Assembly (NCBI GenBank): GCA_050258235.1
Contig: JBLMYK010000251.1
Location: forward strand, 1-8,167
DNA: 8,167 bases
Origin: JAKOQB01 sp050258235
GTDB taxonomy: Bacteria; Pseudomonadota; Gammaproteobacteria; Burkholderiales; Burkholderiaceae_F
Reading direction: 5' to 3'
The notes under the pieces are model-generated. The model had not been told where the DNA came from and made no database searches. It worked only from the letters and a program-made list of their open reading frames with translations. A program made the position numbers and the translations under genes. Shown here piece after piece: positions 1 to 5,221 of the stretch (its first letter is position 1; each line of letters begins with the position of its first letter).

Positions 1-71
1 GCCCGGCGACAGCGAGTTCACGGGCGATGGAGGGACCTGCGGACCATTCGTCAGCCGATCGCCCCCAGAAA

Positions 72-104
72 CGAAAAGGGGCCGCGCCTCGCGACGCGAC
101 CCCT
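72..104 (-). terminator. Intrinsic terminator downstream of tRNA-Asn
   Basis: Read on the minus strand, positions 104 to 77 form a 10-bp stem, AGGGGTCGCG paired with CGCGGCCCCT (one T-G wobble), with an 8-base loop. A run of four T follows (77 to 74; the first T closes the stem), then C, G and a further short T run. The stem begins 10 bases past the tRNA 3' end, where a terminator for a monocistronic tRNA transcript is expected. The plus strand of the same stretch has no T run, so it should act in one direction only. Confidence 0.8.
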
Positions 105-113
105 CGAAACATC

Positions 114-189
114 TGGCTCCCCGACCTGGACTCGAACCAGGGACCTGCGGATTAACAGTCCGTCGCTCTACCGACTGAGCTATCGGGGA
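114..189 (-). tRNA. tRNA-Asn (anticodon GTT)
   Basis: The minus strand folds into a full cloverleaf of 76 bases including an encoded 3' CCA (positions 116 to 114). The acceptor arm pairs TCCCCGA (189-183) with TCGGGGA (124-118), with discriminator G at 117. The D-arm carries AGCTCAGTCGGTAGAGC, the anticodon loop is CTGTTAA with GTT at 156-154, and the T-arm contains GGTTCGAGTCC. The anticodon reads the AAC/AAU asparagine codons. The gene has its own promoter just upstream and a terminator just downstream, so it is probably transcribed independently of the aminotransferase gene before it. Part of the sequence (139-151) recurs at 31-43. Confidence 0.97.
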
Positions 190-200
190 AGAAGCCGCGG

Positions 201-229
201 ATTATAGCGACGGGAAGTGTCCCTACCAA
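201..229 (-). promoter_or_regulatory. Sigma-70-type promoter of tRNA-Asn
   Basis: On the minus strand a -35 element TTGGTA (229-224, 4 of 6 to TTGACA) is followed after exactly 17 bases by a perfect -10 element TATAAT (206-201). The tRNA 5' end is 11 bases past the -10, leaving only a short leader. The stretch between the -10 and the tRNA is GC-rich (CCGCGG), the kind of discriminator associated with stringently controlled stable-RNA promoters. It lies in the 47-base gap after the aminotransferase stop codon. Confidence 0.8.
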
Positions 230-236
230 AATTCAG

Positions 237-1445
237 CTAGCTGCGCAGCACGGCCGCGATCGAGTCAAGAACGTAATCGATGTTCTTCGAGTTCAACGCC
301 GCGACACAGATCCGCCCGGATGACACTGCATAGATACCGAACTCGCTCTTGAGGCGCTCGACCTGCGCCGCGGTCAGCCCGGAGTATGAAAACATGCCGC
401 GCTGGCGCAGAACAAAGGAGAAATCCTGCGCGACGCCGCGCCCTTTCAGGCCTTCGACGAACCGCGCACGCATCTGCTTGATGCGGTCGCGCATGTCCGC
501 GAGTTCCTTTTCCCACAAGGCGCGCAGGCGGGCATCCGTCAGGACGGCGGCAATGATGCTGCCTCCATGTGTCGGAGGGGTCGAGTAGTTACTACGGATC
601 ACGCGCTTCAACTGACTCATGACGCGGGCCGCTTCGTCCTTGCTGGTGGCGACGATCGTCAGAGCGCCGACACGTTCGCCATAGAGCGAGAAGGACTTGG
701 AAAACGAACTCGACACGAAGAACGGAATCCCCGCTTCTGCGAACAGCCTCACTGCGAGGCCGTCGGGTTCGATCCCTTCACCAAAGCCCTGGTACGCGAT
801 GTCCAGGAACGGCATGAAACCGCGCTCGCGCGCGATGCGGACGACGACCTCCCATTGCTCTCTGGTCAGGTCCACACCGGTCGGGTTGTGACAGCAGGCG
901 TGCAGGACGACGATCGTGCCGGGGCCTGCGGCACTCAGTGCCTTCTGCATCCCGGCAAAGTCCACGCCGTGCGTCGTGGCTTCGTAGTACGCGTACGTGG
1001 AAACCTTGAAACCGGCGCCCTCGAAAAGCGCGCGGTGGTTTTCCCAGCTTGGATCGCTGATCAGCACGCTCGCATTCGGTTCGATGCGCTTCAACAGGTC
1101 CGCGCCGATCTTCAGTCCGCCGGTGCCTCCAAGGGCCTGTGCCGTGATGAGGCGGCCCTCCTTGATCAGCGGCGAACCATCGCCGAACAGAAGTCGTTGC
1201 ACCGCTGCGTCATAGGCCGCGATGCCTTCAATCGGCAGATACCCGCGAGGCGATGCGGTTTCGATGCGTGCCCGCTCTGCTTCGCGGATGGCTTGCAGGA
1301 CCGGGATCTTTCCCTGATCGTCGTAATAGACCCCGACGCCGAGATTGACCTTGTTCGGTCGGGTGTCCGCAGCAAAAGCCTCGGTCAGACCAAGGATCGG
1401 ATCACGCGGCGCCAGTTCAACGCCGTCGAAAATGCTCGCAGTCAT
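237..1445 (-). CDS. tyrB: Aromatic/aspartate aminotransferase (class I, PLP-dependent)
   Basis: A 402-residue protein with the length and all landmarks of the AspC/TyrB aminotransferase family. It transfers the amino group of aspartate or aromatic amino acids to 2-oxoglutarate in the cytoplasm, at the end of phenylalanine and tyrosine synthesis or in aspartate metabolism. Visible residues: GGTGG cofactor loop at 106-110, Trp134, HNPTG with Asn187, Asp215 and Tyr218 in LDIAYQGFG, the PLP-binding Lys250 in SSSFSKSFSLYGERVG, Arg258, and the substrate-carboxylate Arg378 in SSGR. The wording around Lys250 and RQRGMFSYSGL at 347-357 resembles E. coli TyrB more than AspC, so I prefer the aromatic enzyme, but substrate preference cannot be fixed from sequence. 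The ATG at 1445 is preceded by AGGA (1452-1449). It is transcribed away from uvrB, a pairing I recall from several betaproteobacteria. Confidence 0.92.
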   Translation of the reverse strand: MTASIFDGVELAPRDPILGLTEAFAADTRPNKVNLGVGVYYDDQGKIPVLQAIREAERARIETASPRGYLPIEGIAAYDAAVQRLLFGDGSPLIKEGRLITAQALGGTGGLKIGADLLKRIEPNASVLISDPSWENHRALFEGAGFKVSTYAYYEATTHGVDFAGMQKALSAAGPGTIVVLHACCHNPTGVDLTREQWEVVVRIARERGFMPFLDIAYQGFGEGIEPDGLAVRLFAEAGIPFFVSSSFSKSFSLYGERVGALTIVATSKDEAARVMSQLKRVIRSNYSTPPTHGGSIIAAVLTDARLRALWEKELADMRDRIKQMRARFVEGLKGRGVAQDFSFVLRQRGMFSYSGLTAAQVERLKSEFGIYAVSSGRICVAALNSKNIDYVLDSIAAVLRS

Positions 1446-1691
1446 CGTTCCTGCCGCTCAGACATGAGGGCTGGCGGCTCAGACGCGCGAGTTTACACGC
1501 CGCAGCATGATCGCCCTTCGAGCGAGCGTGACTCCTTCCGGTCGGGGCAATCATCGACAGAAAAGTCAAGCCCTGATCACTCTAGTTAGTACGTTTGTAA
1601 GTCATTGTTTCTATTGAGTATGGTCGATGCGTGGCGGCTCTTGCCAGGGCTAGGTTTTTCCGCGGCTAGCTTTTAGACTTCCGCATTCGGC
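1446..1691. other. Divergent intergenic region between tyrB and uvrB
   Basis: These 246 bases separate two outward-facing genes and must hold both promoters. The half next to tyrB is GC-rich; about 1575-1625 is clearly AT-rich and is the likeliest uvrB promoter zone. I looked for the LexA-type CTGT-N8-ACAG site often found before uvrB and found none. A weak 5-bp hairpin, GCTAG/CTAGC followed by TTTT, lies around 1650-1674, too weak to call a terminator. No small ORF here has a convincing ribosome-binding site. Confidence 0.6.
1595..1624 (+). promoter_or_regulatory. Possible uvrB promoter
   Basis: TTGTAA (1595-1600) and TATGGT (1619-1624) each match 4 of 6 positions of the sigma-70 -35 and -10 consensus and are separated by 18 bases. 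They lie in the only AT-rich patch between tyrB and uvrB, about 70 to 110 bases before the candidate uvrB start codons. Match quality is modest, and the call rests largely on location. Confidence 0.3.
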
Positions 1692-3776
1692 GTGCGATAT
1701 TGCATCGCAAAAAAACTTGTGCTCGCGAAGGTGAACTCCCCGTTCCAGCTGCATCAGCCGTTTCTGCCATCGGGCGACCAACCCGAGGCGATCGATCGGC
1801 TCGTGCAAGGATTGAGCGACGGTCTGGCTTTTCAGACCTTGCTCGGGGTGACCGGGTCCGGCAAGACGTTCACGATGGCAAACGTGATTGCCCAGATCGG
1901 GGTGCCGACGCTGGTCCTCGCACCAAACAAGACTCTCGCGGCGCAGTTGTATTCGGAGTTTCGCGAATTTTTCCCGAGCAACGCGGTCGAGTACTTCGTT
2001 TCCTATTACGACTACTACCAGCCAGAGGCGTACGTCCCGTCGCGCGACCTGTACATCGAGAAGGACAGCAGCATCAACGAGCACATCGAGCAGATGCGGC
2101 TGTCCGCCACGAAGTCGCTCCTCGAGCGCCGCGACACGGTCATCGTGGCAACGGTATCGGCGATTTACGGCATCGGCAATCCGAACGACTACCACGCAAT
2201 GGTCCTTGCATTGCGCGTGAAGGACCGCCTGAGCCAGCGCGACGTGATCGCGCGCTTGACCTCGATGCAGTACCGCCGCAACGAGACGGAATTCACGCGC
2301 GGCACGTATCGCGTCCGCGGCGACACCATCGACGTGTTCCCGGCCGAGCACGCGGAGCTTGCGGTGCGGATCGAATTGCTCGATGACGAAATCGACAGCC
2401 TCCAGCTGTTCGATCCGCTCACGGGACGAATCCGGCAGAAGATTCCGCGCTTCATCGTGTATCCCTCGTCTCACTACGTGACTCCGCGGCAGACGGTGCT
2501 GCGTGCGATCGAGGACATCAAGGTTGAATTGAAGCAGCGCGTCGATGAACTGGTGGTGGGGGGCAGGCTGGTCGAGGCACAGCGCCTGGAACAGCGCACC
2601 CGATTCGACCTCGAGATGCTCGCCGAACTCGGTTTCTGCAAGGGCATCGAGAACTACACGCGGCACCTGGCCGGATCGATGCCGGGCGAACCGCCGCCGA
2701 CGCTGATCGATTACCTTCCTGCCGATGCGATGATGATCATCGACGAGTCGCATGTCACCATTCCGCAGCTTGGCGGCATGTACCGCGGCGACCGGGCGCG
2801 CAAGGAAACGCTGGTCGAATACGGTTTTCGCCTGCCGTCGGCGCTCGACAACCGCCCGCTGCGATTCGACGAGTTCGAGCGCAAGATGCGACGCTGCATC
2901 TTCGTCTCGGCCACGCCGACCGACTTCGAGCTCGAGCGTTCGTCACAGGTGGTGGAACAGGTGGTGCGTCCGACCGGCCTGGTCGATCCGCGCGTCGAAG
3001 TGCGCCCGGCCCGGACCCAGGTGGACGATGTCTTGTCCGAGATCCGGCTGCGCGTCGAAGCGGGCGACAGGGTGCTGATCACCACGCTGACCAAGCGCAT
3101 GGCCGAGGATCTGACGTCGTTTTTATCCGAGCATGGCGTCAAGGTGCGCTATCTGCACTCGGATATCGACACGGTCGAACGAGTCGAAATCATCCGCGAC
3201 CTCCGCGCCGGGGTTTTCGACGTGCTGGTCGGCATCAATCTGCTGCGCGAGGGGTTGGACCTGCCGGAAGTATCGCTGGTGGCGATCCTCGATGCCGACA
3301 AGGAAGGGTTCCTGCGTTCGGAGCGCTCATTGATCCAGACCATCGGTCGCGCGGCGCGCCACCAGGACGGCACCGCGATCATGTACGCGGACGAGATGAC
3401 CGATTCGATGCGCCGGGCGATCGACGAGACCGACCGGCGGCGCCGCAAGCAGGACGACTTCAACCGCGAGCATGGCATCGTCCCGCGCAGCGTGCAGAAG
3501 GAAGTGCGCGAACTGATCGATGGCGTGATCGAAGCCGCGCCGGCGCGCAGCGCGTCGAAGGCGGCCAGCGAGGTGGCGGATTACGAGGTTCTCAGCGAAA
3601 AGCAGGTCGCGCGCGAGATCAAGCGGCTCGAGAAGGCGATGTTCGAACACGCCAAGAACCTCGAGTTCGAGAAGGCGGCGAAGGTGCGCGATCAATTGGC
3701 GCTGTTGCGGCAGCGGGTATTCGGAGGCCAGGGCGGAAATGTTGCGGCGCTGATGCCAGCCGAGAAGGCGGCATAG
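1692..3776 (+). CDS. uvrB: UvrB, excinuclease ABC subunit B
   Basis: UvrB is the DNA damage-verification subunit of nucleotide excision repair. It is loaded by UvrA, clamps the strand at the lesion and recruits UvrC. The longest frame gives 694 residues (E. coli 673). In order: Walker A GVTGSGKT at 52-59; the beta-hairpin YFVSYYDYYQPEAYVP at 101-116 that inserts between strands; Walker B DESH at 351-354; VSATP at 405-409; helicase motif VI region QTIGRAAR at 549-556; and a C-terminal UVR domain near 637-677 that contacts UvrC. All are intact. The start is uncertain: only GTG codons are available (1692, 1719, 1731), none with a good ribosome-binding site. GTG 1731 would align best with the E. 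coli N terminus, and codons before about 1719 have unusually low third-position GC. The given start is therefore an outer bound. The gene is probably transcribed alone or with the phosphatase downstream. Confidence 0.97.
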   Translation: MRYCIAKKLVLAKVNSPFQLHQPFLPSGDQPEAIDRLVQGLSDGLAFQTLLGVTGSGKTFTMANVIAQIGVPTLVLAPNKTLAAQLYSEFREFFPSNAVEYFVSYYDYYQPEAYVPSRDLYIEKDSSINEHIEQMRLSATKSLLERRDTVIVATVSAIYGIGNPNDYHAMVLALRVKDRLSQRDVIARLTSMQYRRNETEFTRGTYRVRGDTIDVFPAEHAELAVRIELLDDEIDSLQLFDPLTGRIRQKIPRFIVYPSSHYVTPRQTVLRAIEDIKVELKQRVDELVVGGRLVEAQRLEQRTRFDLEMLAELGFCKGIENYTRHLAGSMPGEPPPTLIDYLPADAMMIIDESHVTIPQLGGMYRGDRARKETLVEYGFRLPSALDNRPLRFDEFERKMRRCIFVSATPTDFELERSSQVVEQVVRPTGLVDPRVEVRPARTQVDDVLSEIRLRVEAGDRVLITTLTKRMAEDLTSFLSEHGVKVRYLHSDIDTVERVEIIRDLRAGVFDVLVGINLLREGLDLPEVSLVAILDADKEGFLRSERSLIQTIGRAARHQDGTAIMYADEMTDSMRRAIDETDRRRRKQDDFNREHGIVPRSVQKEVRELIDGVIEAAPARSASKAASEVADYEVLSEKQVAREIKRLEKAMFEHAKNLEFEKAAKVRDQLALLRQRVFGGQGGNVAALMPAEKAA

Positions 3777-3980
3777 CGCCAGCAGGCGGTAGCACTTGAT
3801 TACAGGAACCGTTTGAGGAAAGGCTTGCAGGGTTGAACTTCAGGGGACTACGTCGGTCTTTGGTGCGGATTGTCTGCCGCACGGGATTTCTTTGGGTGAA
3901 AGAGCCGCAAGGCCATGCGCCGCGCGGCATAACGCGGGCAGCTGGAACGCCGGCCCGAACCAGAAAGGCGTGATGGAAAA
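3777..3980. other. Intergenic region between uvrB and the phosphatase gene
   Basis: A 204-base gap with no convincing ORF on the plus strand. The long minus-strand frames crossing it are antisense shadows of the neighbouring genes. It holds a short hairpin at 3863-3882, and an AAAGG ribosome-binding-site candidate (3964-3968) near its right end. I could not find a convincing -35/-10 pair, so it is open whether the phosphatase is transcribed from here or by read-through from uvrB. Confidence 0.5.
3863..3882 (+). terminator. Weak terminator-like hairpin after uvrB
   Basis: GTGCGG (3863-3868) pairs perfectly with CCGCAC (3877-3882) across an 8-base loop. It is followed by GGGATTTCTTT, an interrupted T-rich stretch rather than a clean T run. 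It lies 87 bases past the uvrB stop. It could end uvrB transcripts, but the six-pair stem and imperfect tail make this tentative. Confidence 0.25.
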
Positions 3981-4469
3981 ATGACCAAGGTTCTGTTCGT
4001 TTGCATGGGCAATATCTGCCGCTCGCCCACGGCTGAAGGTGTGTTCCGCAAGATGGTGCGCGATGCCGGTCTGCAGGATGTCGTGCAGATCGACTCCGCC
4101 GGGACGCACGCGTACCACGTGGGCGAGCCCCCGGATCTGCGCGCGCAGCAGGCAGCGCGGCGGCGGAACTATGAACTCGACGATTTGCGCGCGCGTCAGG
4201 TGACGCAGGACGATTTTCGCGACTACGACCTGATCCTTGCGATGGACTGGGAGAACCTTGCCCTCCTGCAGCAGCAGTGTCCGCGCCAGTACAAGCACAA
4301 GCTTCACCTGTTGATGCGCTTCGCGGGCGAGCACGACGCGGCAACAGTGCCGGATCCCTATTACGGCGGGCCGGAGGGTTTTAATACGGTTCTTGATTAC
4401 GTCGAGGACGCCTGCCAGGGACTGATCGAAGTCGTCCGCAAGCGCGCGACGATGTACGCGGCTGCCTGA
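3981..4469 (+). CDS. Low-molecular-weight protein-tyrosine phosphatase
   Basis: A 162-residue cytoplasmic phosphatase of the LMW-PTP family (typically about 140-160 residues), which removes phosphate from phosphotyrosine through a cysteinyl-phosphate intermediate. The P-loop CMGNICRS is at 8-15, with nucleophile Cys8, Arg14 and Ser15. The general acid Asp125 lies in DPYYGG at 125-130. All catalytic elements are present. The DPYYGGPEGF wording is typical of proteobacterial stand-alone members; no tyrosine kinase or polysaccharide-export genes are nearby, so a Wzb-like role is not supported and I assign no symbol. The ATG at 3981 puts the P-loop eight residues from the N terminus, as usual. AAAGG lies 12 bases upstream, and a three-codon ORF (ATG GAA AAA TGA, from 3973) ends overlapping this start. 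A strong hairpin follows the stop. Its physiological substrate cannot be inferred. Confidence 0.93.
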   Translation: MTKVLFVCMGNICRSPTAEGVFRKMVRDAGLQDVVQIDSAGTHAYHVGEPPDLRAQQAARRRNYELDDLRARQVTQDDFRDYDLILAMDWENLALLQQQCPRQYKHKLHLLMRFAGEHDAATVPDPYYGGPEGFNTVLDYVEDACQGLIEVVRKRATMYAAA

Positions 4470-4485
4470 CAGGCACTGCAACCCC

Positions 4486-4508
4486 GGCCGAACCCGGCGG
4501 GTTCGGCC
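4486..4508 (+). terminator. GC-rich perfect hairpin after the phosphatase gene
   Basis: A perfect 10-bp inverted repeat, GGCCGAACCC (4486-4495) and GGGTTCGGCC (4499-4508), around a 3-base loop, begins 17 bases past the phosphatase stop codon. It probably forms the 3' end of the uvrB/phosphatase transcript and insulates the isc promoter. No T run follows (the next bases are GACCTTGCTC), so it is not a canonical intrinsic terminator. It could instead block 3' exonuclease decay or work with Rho. Confidence 0.5.
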
Positions 4509-4578
4509 GACCTTGCTCCCGCGAGCGACCTTCCTGCCGCTAGGAGTCTTTGAGTCCGCCCGTCCCCCGGCCAGACTC

Positions 4579-4603
4579 ATACTTGATTAAATTGCTCGGG
4601 TTC
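4579..4603 (+). promoter_or_regulatory. IscR type 1-like operator upstream of iscR
   Basis: The 25 bases starting ATACTTGATTAAATTG match about 20 of 25 positions of the E. coli type 1 IscR consensus as I remember it (ATA-S-YYGACT, W-rich centre, AGTC-RRS-TAT). The left half is nearly perfect and the right half is weaker at its end. The box overlaps the -35 element of the iscR promoter, where binding of [2Fe-2S]-IscR would block RNA polymerase. Together with the adjacent iscR gene this supports negative autoregulation. Confidence 0.7.
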
Positions 4604-4611
4604 CCTACAAT
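4583..4611 (+). promoter_or_regulatory. Sigma-70-type promoter of the isc operon
   Basis: A -35 element TTGATT (4583-4588, 4 of 6) and a -10 element TACAAT (4606-4611, 5 of 6) are separated by exactly 17 bases. Transcription would begin near 4617-4619, leaving a 5' untranslated leader of about 90 bases before the iscR ATG. The -35 lies inside the IscR-like operator. This is the best promoter candidate between the phosphatase and iscR. Confidence 0.75.
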
Positions 4612-4620
4612 TCCCAGCAA

Positions 4621-4661
4621 GTTGGTCGGATATGACGAATCCCATTCGCTGACCGAGCAAC
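4621..4661 (+). other. Long imperfect dyad in the iscR 5' leader
   Basis: GTTGGTCGG (4621-4629) pairs with CCGAGCAAC (4653-4661) with a single G-G mismatch. Nested inside, CGAAT (4636-4640) pairs with ATTCG (4644-4648) around the loop CCC. Unpaired ATATGA and CTGA form an asymmetric internal loop. The element starts within a few bases of the predicted transcription start, so it would be a 5'-terminal RNA stem-loop, or alternatively a DNA dyad for a regulator. A second possible hairpin, GCCGG (4671-4675) with CCGGC (4688-4692), lies just before the iscR ribosome-binding region. Confidence 0.5.
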
Positions 4662-4706
4662 GACCCGCCGGCCGGATTCCATGCATGCCGGCAGAAAGAG
4701 ACGCTT

Positions 4707-5210
4707 ATGCGATTGACGACGAAAGGCCGCTTCGCGGTCACAGCGATGATCGATCTTGGCCTGCGCCAGCATCATGGCCCGGTGACCTTGGCGGCGATCA
4801 GCCAACGACAGCGGATCTCGCTGTCCTATCTGGAGCAGTTATTCGGCAAGCTGCGCAGGCACGCGCTGGTGGAGAGCACGCGCGGACCGGGGGGCGGCTA
4901 TACGCTCGGGCGCGGTGCAGCAGACATTTCCGTCGCCGACATCATCTATGCGGTCGACGAGCCTCTTGATGCAACCCAATGCGGAGGCAAGGAAAACTGC
5001 GATAACGACCAGCGCTGCATGACGCACGACCTGTGGGCAAACCTGAACCGGGTCATGGTCGACTTCCTGGATTCGGTTTCGCTGCAGGAACTCGTCGAAC
5101 AGCAGAAACAGCGGATGGCGCAGCAGGGCATCAACCTGGCGCAGTTGCACGATAATCGGCGCGCCGCGCGCCGCCCCGCGGTCAGCGAGAAGCAGCCTGC
5201 AATGAGCTAG
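4707..5210 (+). CDS. iscR: IscR, Rrf2-family Fe-S cluster-sensing regulator
   Basis: IscR binds a [2Fe-2S] cluster and in that form represses its own isc operon; the apo form controls other genes in well-studied relatives. The 167-residue protein (E. coli 162) has an N-terminal winged helix starting MRLTTKGRFAVTAMIDLGL, the recognition region ISLSYLEQLFGKLR at 37-50 with Glu43, and the wing RGPGGGYTLG at 59-68. The cluster ligands Cys92, Cys98, Cys104 and His107 fall at the same numbers as in E. coli. The ATG at 4707 has a weak purine-rich AGAAAGAGA upstream, and its family-standard first residues support the start. The C-terminal tail after about 140 is Arg/Gln-rich and diverges from E. coli. 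It is first in the operon, preceded by an IscR-like box. Its stop codon TAG overlaps the iscS ribosome-binding site, suggesting coupled translation. Confidence 0.97.
   Translation: MRLTTKGRFAVTAMIDLGLRQHHGPVTLAAISQRQRISLSYLEQLFGKLRRHALVESTRGPGGGYTLGRGAADISVADIIYAVDEPLDATQCGGKENCDNDQRCMTHDLWANLNRVMVDFLDSVSLQELVEQQKQRMAQQGINLAQLHDNRRAARRPAVSEKQPAMS
5157..5173 (+). other. GC hairpin inside the 3' end of iscR
   Basis: CGGCGCG (5157-5163) and CGCGCCG (5167-5173) are perfect reverse complements around a 3-base loop CCG. The hairpin lies in codons for the Arg/Ala-rich IscR tail, about 35 bases before the iscS ribosome-binding site. It may be a by-product of high GC in Arg/Ala codons, or a transcript structure at the iscR-iscS junction. 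Confidence 0.35.
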
Positions 5211-5213
5211 GAG
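5209..5213 (+). promoter_or_regulatory. iscS ribosome-binding site that decides the start
   Basis: AGGAG spans the end of the iscR stop codon. It is 8 bases from ATG 5222 but only 2 bases from the in-frame GTG 5216. The spacing favours ATG 5222, which also gives the family-typical N terminus MQLPIYLDYSATTPVD. Confidence 0.8.
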
Positions 5214-5221
5214 CAGTGTCG

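Noticed and set aside
1..71. Sequence left of the tRNA terminator
   Set aside because: Too short to identify. No motif, start codon with ribosome-binding site or recognisable peptide could be supported, apart from the 13-base repeat reported.
567..1589. 340-codon plus-strand open frame antisense to the aminotransferase
   Set aside because: It overlaps a clearly recognisable enzyme gene. Its translation is low-complexity, Arg/Asp-rich and resembles no family, typical of a shadow frame in GC-rich DNA.
1650..1674. Hairpin GCTAG/CTAGC followed by TTTT just before uvrB
   Set aside because: Only five Watson-Crick pairs and a 12-base loop; too weak to call an attenuator.
1650..2753. 367-codon minus-strand open frame antisense to uvrB
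   Set aside because: Fully explained as the reverse-strand shadow of highly conserved UvrB codons; His/Arg/Val-rich composition and no recognisable motif.
3840..4580. 246-codon minus-strand frame across the phosphatase gene and both flanking gaps
   Set aside because: Most of it is antisense to the phosphatase, it has no ribosome-binding site or motif, and it would run through the isc promoter region.
4681..4716. Short upstream ORF (ATG at 4681, 11 codons plus stop) overlapping the iscR start out of frame
   Set aside because: No ribosome-binding site precedes it. An ATG in ATGCATG is expected by chance, and nothing supports its translation.
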